Below, in pieces: positions 54,959-63,932 of a stretch of 64,000 bases of DNA. The notes under the pieces are model-generated. The model was given only the letters and a program-made list of their open reading frames with translations. It made no database searches and was not told the DNA's origin. Source of the DNA: Roseovarius aestuariivivens (GTDB taxonomy: Bacteria; Pseudomonadota; Alphaproteobacteria; Rhodobacterales; Rhodobacteraceae); the NCBI RefSeq assembly GCF_004761875.1, contig NZ_SJEY01000004.1, forward strand, positions 270,983 to 334,982, read 5' to 3'. The translations under genes and the position numbers were made by a program. The first letter of the stretch is position 1. Each line of letters begins with the position of its first letter.

Positions 54959-55045
54959 AGAAATAGCTTTACAGGTTGCGCCATTGCCCGCACCATATCT
55001 GGTAGGGACAGAGGGATAAGCCCCCTGATCTTAGAGCAGGCACCG

Positions 55046-55073
55046 AGCGCTGGGGTGCTGCCAACCCCGCGCT
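55046..55073 (+). promoter_or_regulatory. Hairpin in the leader of the YbjN-like gene
   Basis: AGCGC-T-GGGGT (55046-55056) and ACCCC-GCGCT (55064-55073) form a 10-bp stem with one bulged T, ending about 20 bp before the start codon, close to the ribosome site. It could affect translation. Confidence 0.4.
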
Positions 55074-55093
55074 ACAACAAAAGAGGTGGCGCT

Positions 55094-55594
55094 ATGGCAC
55101 TTTCCGAGCAGTTTCTGAGTGAAGACCTTCACCCCATCGACATTGTCGAGCATCTGGCCGAGCACCACGACTGGGATTTTGACCGGATCGGCGATGACCA
55201 GATCGCCATGGCGGTCGAGGGGCAGTGGCGCACCTATTCCATCACGCTGGCTTGGTCGGGCTATGACGAAACACTGCGCATGGTCTGCACTTTCGAGATG
55301 GAGCCGCCTGAGGAAAAGCTTCCTCGGCTTTACCATCTCTTGAACGACGTCAACGATCAGTGCTGGGCCGGGGCGTTTACCTACTGGGCCGAGCAGAAGC
55401 TGATGGTCTATCGCTACGGTCTGGTGATGCCGGGCACACAGGGCGTCAGCCCCGAGCAGGTCGACACTCTGATCAATGCCGCTGTACTGAGCGCAGAGCG
55501 GTACTACCCGGCGTTTCAACTGGTCGTTTGGGGCGATCGGGCACCGGAAGAGGCCATCAAGGTGGCCATCTCCGAGGCTTACGGGCGCGCCTGA
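55094..55594 (+). CDS. YbjN-domain protein
   Basis: The 166-aa protein matches the YbjN domain with its chaperone-like alpha/beta fold: DIVEHLAEHHDWDFDRIGDDQIAMAVEG, then YHLLNDVNDQCWAGAFTYW. The family is linked to sensory or protein-folding roles but has no settled function. AGAGGTGG precedes the ATG at 55094. The frame extends upstream through the leader region with no coding character. It is followed after 100 bp by proC. Confidence 0.85.
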   Translation: MALSEQFLSEDLHPIDIVEHLAEHHDWDFDRIGDDQIAMAVEGQWRTYSITLAWSGYDETLRMVCTFEMEPPEEKLPRLYHLLNDVNDQCWAGAFTYWAEQKLMVYRYGLVMPGTQGVSPEQVDTLINAAVLSAERYYPAFQLVVWGDRAPEEAIKVAISEAYGRA

Positions 55595-55694
55595 GCGCCT
55601 TTTCGCAAAGCACCGGGGCCGGGGCCGTTGCACCCCCCGGCTCGCGCGCGTATCACTCCGCCTAAAGGTGATTTGAAGCGGCAGGAGTGATCCC

Positions 55695-56510
55695 ATGGAT
55701 ATGGACGATGTAGCGCAGGACGGCCTTGTTTTGCTGGGCTGCGGCAAGATGGGGTCTGCCATGCTTGCGGGTTGGCTCAAGCGCGAATTGCCCGCGAAAG
55801 CCGTGTGGGTGATCGACCCGAAACCTTCTGACTGGCTGCAGAACACAGGTGTCCGGATCAACGAGGATCTGCCGGAAGACCCTGCAATTGTGCTTATTGC
55901 CGTCAAGCCGCAGATGATGGGCGACGCGCTGCCTACGATTAAGGCGATGGGCAATGGCAAGACGCTGTTCGTCTCGATCGCGGCTGGCACGCCGATCGCG
56001 GCCTTCGAGAAAGCCTTGGGTGAGAAAAGCCCGATCGTGCGTGCCATGCCCAACACGCCCGCCGCCGTCGGCCGGGGGATCACGGCGATCATCGGAAACG
56101 ATCACACGACCGGTGATCAGCTCGACCTTTCGGAGAGGCTGTTGAAGGCCGTTGGACAGGTTGTCCGGCTGGAAAGCGAAGGCCAGATGGACGCCGTTAC
56201 GGCCGTGTCAGGCTCCGGTCCGGCGTACGTCTTTCACATGATCGAATGCATGGCCGCGGCCGGTGAAGCGCAGGGTTTGTCGCCCGCATTGGCGTTGCAG
56301 CTTGCTCAGGCCACGGTGGCCGGGGCAGGGGCCTTGGCTGAAGAGGCCGACGAGGATCCATCGCAGTTGCGCGTCAACGTGACGAGCCCGAATGGAACCA
56401 CCCAGGCTGGGCTTGAAGTCCTGATGGATGAGGACAAGGGCCTGCCGCCACTTATACGCGCGACTGTAAAGGCTGCTGCCGACAGGTCGCGGGAGTTGCG
56501 CGATGACTGA
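55695..56510 (+). CDS. proC: Pyrroline-5-carboxylate reductase
   Basis: The 271-aa NAD(P)H enzyme makes proline from pyrroline-5-carboxylate. N-terminal dinucleotide fold LLGCGKMGSAMLAGW, AVKPQMM, VRAMPNTPAAVG and the late VSGSGPAYVFHMIE signature with RVNVTSPNGTTQAGLEVL are present. AGGAG precedes the ATG at about 9 nt. It overlaps csaA by 8 bp, so the two are coupled. Confidence 0.96.
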   Translation: MDMDDVAQDGLVLLGCGKMGSAMLAGWLKRELPAKAVWVIDPKPSDWLQNTGVRINEDLPEDPAIVLIAVKPQMMGDALPTIKAMGNGKTLFVSIAAGTPIAAFEKALGEKSPIVRAMPNTPAAVGRGITAIIGNDHTTGDQLDLSERLLKAVGQVVRLESEGQMDAVTAVSGSGPAYVFHMIECMAAAGEAQGLSPALALQLAQATVAGAGALAEEADEDPSQLRVNVTSPNGTTQAGLEVLMDEDKGLPPLIRATVKAAADRSRELRDD

Positions 56511-56844
56511 CCAGATCGGGATCGACGATTTCCTTAAGGTCGATATCCGCGTGGGCAAGGTGTTGCGCGCCGAGCCGTTCCCCGAGGCGCGCAAGCCCGC
56601 AATAAAGCTTTGGATCGATTTCGGACCCGAGCTGGGCGAGAAGAAGACTTCGGCCCAGATCACCAAGCATTACACGCCCGAAGACCTTCCGGGACGGCAC
56701 GTGATCGCCGTCACCAATTTTCCCGCGCGCCAGATCGGGCCGTTCATGTCCGAGGTCCTGGTGCTAGGGTTGTCGGACGAGAACGGCGATATCGTGTTGC
56801 TTGTGCCTGACAAGGACGTGCCGCTCGGCGAACGGATGCACTAA
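56503..56844 (+). CDS. csaA: tRNA-binding protein CsaA
   Basis: The 113-aa protein is an OB-fold tRNA-binding domain like CsaA, which has chaperone-like secretion-assisting activity in Bacillus: DIRVGKVLRAEPFPEARKP, SAQITKHYTPEDLPG, VNF-type AVTNFPARQIGPFMSEVL. It overlaps proC by 8 bp and the dehydrogenase start by 1 bp. There is no obvious functional link to proline synthesis. Confidence 0.93.
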   Translation: MTDQIGIDDFLKVDIRVGKVLRAEPFPEARKPAIKLWIDFGPELGEKKTSAQITKHYTPEDLPGRHVIAVTNFPARQIGPFMSEVLVLGLSDENGDIVLLVPDKDVPLGERMH

Positions 56845-57794
56845 TGCGGATCTACTTTACACGGCCCCTGCCCGAAAGCGTGGCGGACATGGCGCGCGCG
56901 CATTTCGACGTGGAAATGCGGACCGAGAATACGCCGCTGAAGATAGGCCAGATGCGGGCGGCGCTTAACCTCTATGACGGCGTGCTGATGATGTTCGGCG
57001 ATACGTTCTCTGCCGAGGTCTTTCGAGACGCGCAGAACCCGCGCTGCAAGGTGCTGGCCAATTATGGCGCCGGGATCAACCATATCGACGTGGCCGCCGC
57101 GCGCTCGGCGGGTGTGATGGTCACGAACGTGCCGGGTGCCGTGACCGATGCCACCGCCGATATCGGCATGACGCTGATCCTGATGAGCGCGCGGCGCGCC
57201 GGTGAGGGTGAGCGGATGGTGCGTGCCGGCAAGTGGCCCGGATGGAACCCGACGCAGCTTCTGGGCCTGCACGTGACCGGCAAGACGGTGGGTATTGTCG
57301 GCATGGGCCGGATCGGACAGGCCGTCGCAAGACGCTGCCATTACGGCTTCGGGATGGATGTGATCTATACTGCCCGCAGTGACAAGGACGCGGGTTATCC
57401 GGCGCGCCGGGTCGACCTACCGGACTTGCTGCGGAACGCGGATTTCGTCATCGTCGCTGTTCCGGCCAGCCCCGAGACCCGGCACATGATCGGGGCAGAC
57501 GAGCTTTCGCTGATGCAGAAGCACGCGCACCTGATCAACGTGGCGCGGGGCGACATTGTGGATGAGGCTGCACTGATCCGTGTACTGCAAGAGAACAAGA
57601 TCGGCGGGGCTGGCCTTGATGTTTACGAGAACGAACCGGACGTACCGAACGCTCTTAAGGCGTTGGAGAACGTGACGCTTCTACCGCATATGGGCACGTC
57701 GACCCTAGAGGTGCGCGAGACCATGGGCCGGGTCGCGGTGGAAAATCTGCGCGCCGCTCTGGCGGGAGAGGACCCGCCGAACCTCGTCAACTGA
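56844..57794 (+). CDS. D-2-hydroxyacid dehydrogenase
   Basis: The 316-aa enzyme of the D-isomer 2-hydroxyacid dehydrogenase family has a dinucleotide motif VGIVGMGRIGQAVARR (about 152-167), the catalytic Arg in INVARGDIVDEAAL, and the His in LPHMGTSTLE. The closest types are glyoxylate/hydroxypyruvate reductase or glycerate dehydrogenase; the substrate cannot be fixed by eye. Its ATG shares the final A of the csaA stop codon (TAATG), so it is translationally coupled to csaA. Confidence 0.93.
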   Translation: MRIYFTRPLPESVADMARAHFDVEMRTENTPLKIGQMRAALNLYDGVLMMFGDTFSAEVFRDAQNPRCKVLANYGAGINHIDVAAARSAGVMVTNVPGAVTDATADIGMTLILMSARRAGEGERMVRAGKWPGWNPTQLLGLHVTGKTVGIVGMGRIGQAVARRCHYGFGMDVIYTARSDKDAGYPARRVDLPDLLRNADFVIVAVPASPETRHMIGADELSLMQKHAHLINVARGDIVDEAALIRVLQENKIGGAGLDVYENEPDVPNALKALENVTLLPHMGTSTLEVRETMGRVAVENLRAALAGEDPPNLVN

Positions 57795-57872
57795 GCCGGT
57801 TTCCGCACAAGGTCGGGCTTGACGCCGGCATTGCGCTGCGATGTTGTGGCCGGAACCCCGAGGAGGAGTTGC

Positions 57873-58994
57873 ATGATCACACCGGCCATCACAGGCACGG
57901 GCGTTTTCACGCCTGAGCAGGTCATCACCAATGACGAGCTTGTCGCTGCGTTCAACGCCTATGCCGAGCGGTTCAATGCCGAGAATGCTGAGGCAATCGC
58001 GGCGGGCGAGGTCGAGGCCAAGGCGCCGTCGTCGTCGGAGTTTATCGTGAACGCTTCGGGGATCGAGCAGCGGTACGTGATGGACAAGACCGGTGTGCTG
58101 GATCCCGAGATCATGCATCCGATCCTGCGGGAACGCAGCAATGATGAGCCGGGGATCATGGCCGAGATCGCGCTCGAGGCCTGTGACAAGGCGCTGGCGC
58201 AGGCGGGGCGGGACCCATCCGAGGTCGATCTGATCATATGTGCGGCATCGAACCATGAACGGCCCTATCCGGCGGTCGCGATCGAGATCCAGAAGCTTTT
58301 GGGGGCCGGCGGCTTTGCGTTCGATATGAACGTGGCCTGTTCCTCGGCCACTTTCGGCATTCAGGCTGCTGCCGACATGATAAGGTCAGGCTCCGCGCGC
58401 TGTGCTATCGTGGTCAGCCCCGAGATCTGTTCGGGCCACTTGGAATGGCGGGACCGGGATTGCCACTTTATCTTCGGCGACGTGTGTACCGCAGTGCTCC
58501 TAGAGCCAGCCGATGCCGCGAAAGGCGCGCATTTCATCGTGCGGTCCACTCGTTGCGCCACGCAGTTTTCCAACAACATCCGCAACAACAACGGCTACCT
58601 GCGTCGCACCCGTGAGAGCAACATGGAAGACCGGCGCGATATGCTTTTCGTGCAAGAAGGGCGTAAAGTGTTCAAGGAGGTTCTGCCGCTTGTCTCGGCG
58701 CATATCAGCGCACATCTTGAGGTGGAGAGTGTGGGCTCAGAGGCGCTCAAACGCCTTTGGCTGCATCAGGCAAACAAGGCGATGAATGATTTTATCGGGC
58801 GGAAGGTGATGGGGCGGACGCCGACACCCGAAGAACAGCCCAACATCCTGCAGGATTATGCCAACACGTCCTCGGCAGGCTCGATTATTGCCTTTTCCAA
58901 GTTTTCCAGCGATCTGACCGCCGGCGATCTGGGACTGATCTGTTCTTTTGGCGCTGGTTATTCGGTCGGGTCGGTGTTGGTTGAAAAGGGCTGA
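57873..58994 (+). CDS. Beta-ketoacyl-ACP synthase III-like enzyme
   Basis: The 373-aa product has the KAS III catalytic triad: Cys156 in MNVACSSATFG, His in WLHQANKAMNDF (about 297) and Asn in YANTSSAGSI (about 329). The length is above the typical FabH (about 320), with an insert in the first 90 residues (NAENAEAIAAGEVEAKAPS), as in the longer FabH-like condensing enzymes that take varied primers. GAGGAG stands before the ATG at 57873. It may start special fatty acids or acyl-AMP derivatives. A primary fabH would be expected elsewhere. Confidence 0.88.
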   Translation: MITPAITGTGVFTPEQVITNDELVAAFNAYAERFNAENAEAIAAGEVEAKAPSSSEFIVNASGIEQRYVMDKTGVLDPEIMHPILRERSNDEPGIMAEIALEACDKALAQAGRDPSEVDLIICAASNHERPYPAVAIEIQKLLGAGGFAFDMNVACSSATFGIQAAADMIRSGSARCAIVVSPEICSGHLEWRDRDCHFIFGDVCTAVLLEPADAAKGAHFIVRSTRCATQFSNNIRNNNGYLRRTRESNMEDRRDMLFVQEGRKVFKEVLPLVSAHISAHLEVESVGSEALKRLWLHQANKAMNDFIGRKVMGRTPTPEEQPNILQDYANTSSAGSIIAFSKFSSDLTAGDLGLICSFGAGYSVGSVLVEKG

Positions 58995-59014
58995 CCGGTC
59001 GGTGCAGCAAATCA

Positions 59015-59043
59015 TTGCCTAAAGTATAGGTTTTCCGCATAAA
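59015..59043 (+). promoter_or_regulatory. Candidate promoter of the CII-like gene
   Basis: TTGCCT (59015-59020), 17 nt, then CATAAA (59038-59043), about 28 bp before the ATG at 59072. Confidence 0.4.
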
Positions 59044-59071
59044 GCGCCGAGCAAAAAAGGGTGCCAATGCG

Positions 59072-59530
59072 ATGTCGAAAGCCGGTAGCTATCTCAAGAA
59101 ACACACGGAGGCCCTCGTTAAGGACGTGGGCATCGAACCCGCTTGCGAACTGACCGGCAAATCCAAAGCGACCTTGGGCCGCTATTATTCCGACCATGAA
59201 GAACATGGCGACAGGTTTATGCCCGTGGATGCCGTCGCTGCGCTGGAGGCTGCGGCGTCCTATCCGCATGTGACCGCCGCTCTCGCGGAACTCAACGGAA
59301 TTTCGCTTGAATTCGACGAGCGCCGCTCAAACACTGGCGGATCGGGGGGCGTGAACAGCGACGTGATCGCGCTGAGCCAGCGGTTCGCTATGTTGATGGC
59401 CGAATACCACCAATCCATCGAGGACGGTGTCATTACCGTCAACGAAGCCAAGCGTCTTCTGAAAGAGACGACCACGCTGCAGCAGGTCTTGATCGATATG
59501 AAACTGCACCTGGAAGAAGAGACAGGCTGA
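59072..59530 (+). CDS. Putative DNA-binding regulator, phage CII-like
   Basis: The 152-aa protein has an N-terminal helical segment that could be a helix-turn-helix (AGSYLKKHTEALVKDVGIEPACELTGKSKATLGRYY in pieces), a middle with MPVDAVAALEAAAS, and a C-terminal coiled coil (MLMAEYHQSIEDGV). It resembles phage CII-type regulators in outline. It sits alone before aroA, with no other phage gene nearby, so it may be a domesticated regulator. The function is uncertain. Confidence 0.6.
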   Translation: MSKAGSYLKKHTEALVKDVGIEPACELTGKSKATLGRYYSDHEEHGDRFMPVDAVAALEAAASYPHVTAALAELNGISLEFDERRSNTGGSGGVNSDVIALSQRFAMLMAEYHQSIEDGVITVNEAKRLLKETTTLQQVLIDMKLHLEEETG

Positions 59531-59620
59531 GTGCCACGTCGTCCGCCGATGGACGCGCTTGCGCAGAGGCGCTATGAGCGGCCAGACTTACGCGCAAATA
59601 CGTCCCGAAAGGTTTCCGCA

Positions 59621-60967
59621 ATGTCCGGTCACGGCACTCCGATCCCAATGCAGGCGCATTTTTCTCGTGGTCTTTCCGGTCGCGCGGACGTGCCTGGCGA
59701 CAAGTCGATCTCGCACCGCTCGCTGATCCTCGGTGCGCTTTGCGTTGGCGAAACTCGGATCACTGGCCTTCTGGAAGGCGAGGATGTGCTCGATACCGCG
59801 AAGGCGATGCGCGCCATGGGGGCGGAGGTGATGCGCGACGAGGGTGGGACGTGGCACGTATATGGTGTCGGCGTGGGCGGTTTTGCGGAGCCTGATCAAG
59901 TGATCGACTGCGGCAATTCGGGCACCGGCGTGCGGTTGATCATGGGGGCGATGGCCAGCTCGCCCATCACAGCGACCTTCACCGGTGATGCCAGTCTTAA
60001 CAAGCGACCAATGGCACGTGTGACTGATCCGCTTGCGCTATTCGGCGCGCAGACGGTGGGGCGGTCTGGCGGACGGCTGCCGATGACCATTGTCGGAGCC
60101 GTCGATCCGGTGCCGGTTCACTACACGGTTCCGGTTCCCTCTGCACAGGTGAAATCCGCCGTTTTGCTGGCAGGCCTCAATGCCCCCGGCCAGACCGTGG
60201 TGATCGAACAGGAGGCCACGCGCGATCACACCGAGCGGATGTTGGCTGGGTTCGGTGCGCAAATTACGACAGAGACCACCGGTGAGGGCCGGGTCATCAC
60301 CCTGACCGGCCAGCCCGAACTACGGCCGCAGATCATCACGGTGCCCCGCGATCCATCAAGCGCCGCCTTCCCGGTTTGTGCCGCGCTGATCACCGAAGGC
60401 TCCGACGTGCTGGTGCCCAGCATCGGCCTCAATCCGACGCGGGCCGGGCTGTTCACCACGCTGCGTGAAATGGGGGCGGACCTGACATATGAGAACGAGC
60501 GCGAGGAAGGCGGCGAGCCGGTCGCCGATCTGCGCGCACGCTTTTCGCCCGACATGCAGGGAATCGAGGTGCCGCCAGAGCGCGCCGCGAGCATGATCGA
60601 CGAATATCCAGTGCTGTCCGTGGTCGCCGCATGTGCCAGCGGTGCGACCGTCATGCGCGGTGTCAAGGAGTTGCGTGTGAAGGAGTCTGACCGCATTGAT
60701 GCCATGGCGACCGGCCTGCGTGCCTGTGGCGTAGAGGTCGAGGAGGGTGAAGATTGGTGGATCGTTCAGGGGCGAGGGGCGGGCGGTGTTTCGGGCGGCG
60801 CGACCTGTGCCAGCCACCTCGACCACCGTATCGCCATGTCGTTTCTTGTGCTGGGACTCGCGGCGCGAAAGCCCGTCGCGGTGGACGATGGTGGCCCGAT
60901 CGCCACATCCTTCCCGATATTCGAGCCGCTGATGGCCGCGCTTGGCGCGGACATTCGACGGGTTTGA
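59621..60967 (+). CDS. aroA: 3-phosphoshikimate 1-carboxyvinyltransferase (EPSP synthase)
   Basis: The 448-aa enzyme joins PEP to shikimate-3-phosphate for aromatic amino acids. It resembles the class II (Agrobacterium CP4-like) EPSP synthases: [65 protein letters not shown] and the ELRVKESDR region. Where CP4 has Ala100 in GNAATG, this protein has Gly101 in GNSGTG. AAAGG precedes the ATG at 59621; the open frame upstream overlaps the preceding gene's end and was rejected. It is convergent with the isochorismatase-like gene 3 bp away. Confidence 0.96.
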   Translation: MSGHGTPIPMQAHFSRGLSGRADVPGDKSISHRSLILGALCVGETRITGLLEGEDVLDTAKAMRAMGAEVMRDEGGTWHVYGVGVGGFAEPDQVIDCGNSGTGVRLIMGAMASSPITATFTGDASLNKRPMARVTDPLALFGAQTVGRSGGRLPMTIVGAVDPVPVHYTVPVPSAQVKSAVLLAGLNAPGQTVVIEQEATRDHTERMLAGFGAQITTETTGEGRVITLTGQPELRPQIITVPRDPSSAAFPVCAALITEGSDVLVPSIGLNPTRAGLFTTLREMGADLTYENEREEGGEPVADLRARFSPDMQGIEVPPERAASMIDEYPVLSVVAACASGATVMRGVKELRVKESDRIDAMATGLRACGVEVEEGEDWWIVQGRGAGGVSGGATCASHLDHRIAMSFLVLGLAARKPVAVDDGGPIATSFPIFEPLMAALGADIRRV

Positions 60968-60970
60968 TCG

Positions 60971-61597
60971 TCAGGCGATGCGCGCGCCCTGACCGCCAAG
61001 CGCCTCGGCTACCGGCTCGAACGCTTTCGCCCGCGCGGTAGCGATGCCATCGCCGACCAGCGTGACCTCGAACCCGCGATTAAGCGCACCTTGCGCAGTC
61101 TTTGCCACGTCATGCTCGCCGTCGAGTCCCAGAATGCGCAGGTGTCCGACCCGCAGCACGCGAAGCACGACATCAAGCTCTCCACTTTCGAATCCGTCCT
61201 GTACGCTCTTGACGAGCACATGATCGGCGATGCCCACAAATGGTTCGGCAAGCCCGGTACCGGGGCCGCCTTGGATCGCTTCGCCGCGATAGAGCAGGCG
61301 CGCCACGAGTCGGAAGCCAAGGCCGGAAAACTCTTGCCGGAGCGCGATAACCGGCTGATCGCCCTGCTGGGCGAGTGCGACCTCTCGGGCGACGGCGCCC
61401 TCGACGCGGGCACGGGTCTGAGCGTCATAGTGCCTGTCGTTCCAGAACACCTCCTGAAGGTTGACCAGAAGAACGGCGGTGCCGGGGCGGGGCTCGATTT
61501 TCGAACCTTGGCTGGGCCGTACGACAGCACGTGCCCTGGCCCAGAGCCAGAGTCCGACGACGAATACGAAAATCGTGGCGCCTTCGGTGTAGTCCAT
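60971..61597 (-). CDS. Membrane-anchored isochorismatase-fold protein lacking catalytic residues
   Basis: The 208-aa product has one N-terminal TM helix (about residues 8-24) and then an isochorismatase/cysteine-hydrolase fold. Its strand motif AVLLVNLQEVFW has Asn46 where active members have the catalytic Asp. The nucleophile region GLDGEHDVAKTA has Asp163 where Cys is expected. Lys130 in LVKSVQDGF is kept. The replaced residues suggest a non-catalytic binding protein held at the inner membrane. It is convergent with aroA and divergent from the corrinoid-activation gene. Confidence 0.8.
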   Translation of the reverse strand: MDYTEGATIFVFVVGLWLWARARAVVRPSQGSKIEPRPGTAVLLVNLQEVFWNDRHYDAQTRARVEGAVAREVALAQQGDQPVIALRQEFSGLGFRLVARLLYRGEAIQGGPGTGLAEPFVGIADHVLVKSVQDGFESGELDVVLRVLRVGHLRILGLDGEHDVAKTAQGALNRGFEVTLVGDGIATARAKAFEPVAEALGGQGARIA

Positions 61598-61676
61598 CCT
61601 GCCTGTCGCCTTGCTGTTTGCGAACTGCTCTGCTCGGGCGCCATGCTGCGCGACAAGTGGCATGCTGTCCAGAGCG

Positions 61677-61706
61677 CTGCGGCGCAGAGGCGAAGATGCG
61701 CCGCAG
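61677..61706. repeat. 10-bp perfect inverted repeat upstream of the RACo-like gene
   Basis: CTGCGGCGCA (61677-61686) and TGCGCCGCAG (61697-61706) form a stem with a 10-nt loop in the 221-bp divergent spacer. It could be an operator or an RNA structure in either leader. Confidence 0.5.
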
Positions 61707-61818
61707 TGCGCCGCAATGACGCCAGTTGCCCCGATTATGACGGTTGCGGCCTTTCGTGTGCCGGTGAAACCGTTATGTTCCGCGCAAGATCCGCTGATCC
61801 AGCAAGGGCCAATCGCAA

Positions 61819-63870
61819 ATGAGCACCGATCCACTCGTCGTTTTCACCCCCTCGGGCAAGCGCGGGCGTTTTCCGAAGGGCACGCCGGTTTTGACCGCCG
61901 CACGGCAGTTGGGTGTCGATCTCGATTCGGTCTGCGGCGGGCGCGGCATCTGTTCCAAGTGCCAGATCACGCCGGGCTATGGCGAGTTTTCCAAGCACGG
62001 TGTTACCGTGCGTGCTGATGCGCTTTCTGAATGGAACAGCGTCGAAGAACGATATGACCAGAAACGCGGATTGAAACCCGGACGTCGGCTTGGCTGCCAG
62101 GCGCAGGTGATGGGCGACGTGGTGATCGACGTGCCCCCAGAAAGCCAGGTGCACAAGCAGGTGGTGCGCAAGGCCGCCTCGGCCCGGGTGATCGAGATGG
62201 ATCCCGCGACACGGCTTTTTCTCGTCAAGGTCGACGAGCCGGACATGCACGAGCCCACCGGCGATCTGGAGCGGCTCGAACGCGCGCTCAAGAAGGAATG
62301 GGGCATTGAGGAGATACGCGCTGATATTTCCCTTCTGTCCAAGCTGCAACAGGTGCTGCGCAAGGGCAAGTTCGAGGTCACAGTGGCACTGCACAAGTCG
62401 CACACCGACAGCATACCTCGCGTTATCGAAGTATGGCCGGGCCTGCACGAGGCGGGGATTTACGGGCTGGCGATTGATCTTGGCTCGACCACCGTGGCGG
62501 CGCACCTGACTGATCTTGTCACTGGCGAAGTGAAGGCGAGCTCGGGGATCATGAATCCGCAGATCCGCTTCGGAGAAGACCTCATGAGCCGGGTAAGCTA
62601 TGCTATGATGAACCCCGGCGGCGATGTGGAGATGACAAAAGCTGTGCGCGACGCCATCGATACGCTTGCCGGCGAGATAGCAGGCGAAGCCGGGATCGAC
62701 CCAAAGCTGATCTTGGAGACTGTTTTCGTCTGCAATCCGGTGATGCACCATCTGCTTCTGGGAATCGATCCAGTGGAATTGGGGCAGGCGCCCTTTGCGC
62801 TGGCCACGTCCGACAGTATTTCCCTCGCGGCGAAGGATCTGGACCTTGGTACGATCAACGCCCGTGCGCGCACTTATGTGCTGCCGTGTATCGCGGGGCA
62901 TGTGGGTGCCGATGCCGCTGCCGTGGCGCTATCCGAAGAGCCCGGTAAATCCGAGGATCTGGCGCTCATTGTCGATGTGGGCACGAATGCCGAGATCCTT
63001 CTGGGCGACAAGAACCGCGTTCTCGCCTGTTCTTCACCCACGGGACCGGCATTCGAAGGCGCACAGATTTCGAGCGGACAACGCGCCGCGCCGGGTGCGA
63101 TTGAGGCCATCCGCATCGACCCCGAAACCAAAGAGCCGCGGTTTCGCGTAATCGGCTGTGAGAAATGGTCGGACGAAGAGGGGTTCTGGGACGAGATCGC
63201 CACGACCGGGATCACCGGAATTTGCGGGTCGGGCATCATCGAGGCCGTGGCCGAGCTGCGCATGGCTGGCCTGATGGACGAAAGCGGGCTGATCGGATCG
63301 GCCGAGGCGACCGGGACCCAGCGGATGGTGCCGGAGGGCCGGACGCATTCCTACCTGATCCATGACGCCACCGACGAGGGCGGGCCGCGCATCACCGTGA
63401 CACAAGGCGATATCCGGGCGATCCAGCTCGCCAAATCGGCGCTTTACGCGGGCGCGCGCCTTTTGATGGATGAACGCGGCGTGGACAAGGTCGACCGCGT
63501 GGTACTGGCCGGCGCGTTCGGCGCGCATATCTCGGCCAAGCATGCGATGGTTCTGGGTATGATCCCAGACGTGCCGCTGGACAAGGTCACAAGTGCGGGG
63601 AACGCCGCCGGCACGGGCGCGCGTATCGCGCTTTGCAATGTTGCCGCTCGGGCCGAGATCGAGCGCGTCGTGCGCCAGATCACCAAGGTCGAGACCGCCA
63701 TCGAACCGCGATTTCAGGAACATTTTGTTGCTGCCAATGCGATCCCGCACAAGACCGACCCGTTCCCGGAATTGGCCAAGATCGTCCCCTTGCCGTCACC
63801 GACTTTCAACACAGGGGGCCGAGACGGCGGCGACGGCGAAGGCGGCCGCCGCAGACGCCGCAGAGCGTGA
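61819..63870 (+). CDS. Corrinoid-activation (RACo-type) ASKHA/ferredoxin protein
   Basis: The 683-aa protein has an N-terminal 2Fe-2S ferredoxin domain with Cys39, Cys45, Cys48 (VCGGRGICSKC) and a fourth near residue 94 (RLGCQAQ). A linker follows, then an actin-like ASKHA ATPase domain (IDLGSTTVAAHLTDL at about 220) and the DUF4445 C-terminal part. Such proteins reduce inactive cob(II)alamin to cob(I)alamin for methyltransferases, using ATP. Roseobacters use this with one-carbon or methylamine/betaine demethylation, but no methyltransferase gene lies in the window. The C-terminal tail is Gly/Arg-rich. Confidence 0.92.
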   Translation: MSTDPLVVFTPSGKRGRFPKGTPVLTAARQLGVDLDSVCGGRGICSKCQITPGYGEFSKHGVTVRADALSEWNSVEERYDQKRGLKPGRRLGCQAQVMGDVVIDVPPESQVHKQVVRKAASARVIEMDPATRLFLVKVDEPDMHEPTGDLERLERALKKEWGIEEIRADISLLSKLQQVLRKGKFEVTVALHKSHTDSIPRVIEVWPGLHEAGIYGLAIDLGSTTVAAHLTDLVTGEVKASSGIMNPQIRFGEDLMSRVSYAMMNPGGDVEMTKAVRDAIDTLAGEIAGEAGIDPKLILETVFVCNPVMHHLLLGIDPVELGQAPFALATSDSISLAAKDLDLGTINARARTYVLPCIAGHVGADAAAVALSEEPGKSEDLALIVDVGTNAEILLGDKNRVLACSSPTGPAFEGAQISSGQRAAPGAIEAIRIDPETKEPRFRVIGCEKWSDEEGFWDEIATTGITGICGSGIIEAVAELRMAGLMDESGLIGSAEATGTQRMVPEGRTHSYLIHDATDEGGPRITVTQGDIRAIQLAKSALYAGARLLMDERGVDKVDRVVLAGAFGAHISAKHAMVLGMIPDVPLDKVTSAGNAAGTGARIALCNVAARAEIERVVRQITKVETAIEPRFQEHFVAANAIPHKTDPFPELAKIVPLPSPTFNTGGRDGGDGEGGRRRRRRA

Positions 63871-63885
63871 CAGATCAGGGAAATC

Positions 63886-63932
63886 TGGCGATCCCGCGAG
63901 GACTCGAACCCCGAACCTGCTGATTAGAAGTC
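63886..63932 (-). tRNA. Truncated 3' part of tRNA-Arg(UCU), att-site remnant
   Basis: On the minus strand the sequence runs from anticodon loop CTTCTAA (anticodon UCU) through the 3' anticodon-stem arm TCAGC, a 5-nt variable loop, a T stem CGGGG/CCTCG with loop TTCGAGT, acceptor CGGGATC, discriminator G and CCA. The 5' half is missing: upstream bases read GTAAGA rather than the required GCTGA. Identity to a tRNA therefore ends at about 63932. A 3' tRNA fragment with intact CCA is the typical scar of an element integrated in the tRNA gene. Confidence 0.85.
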
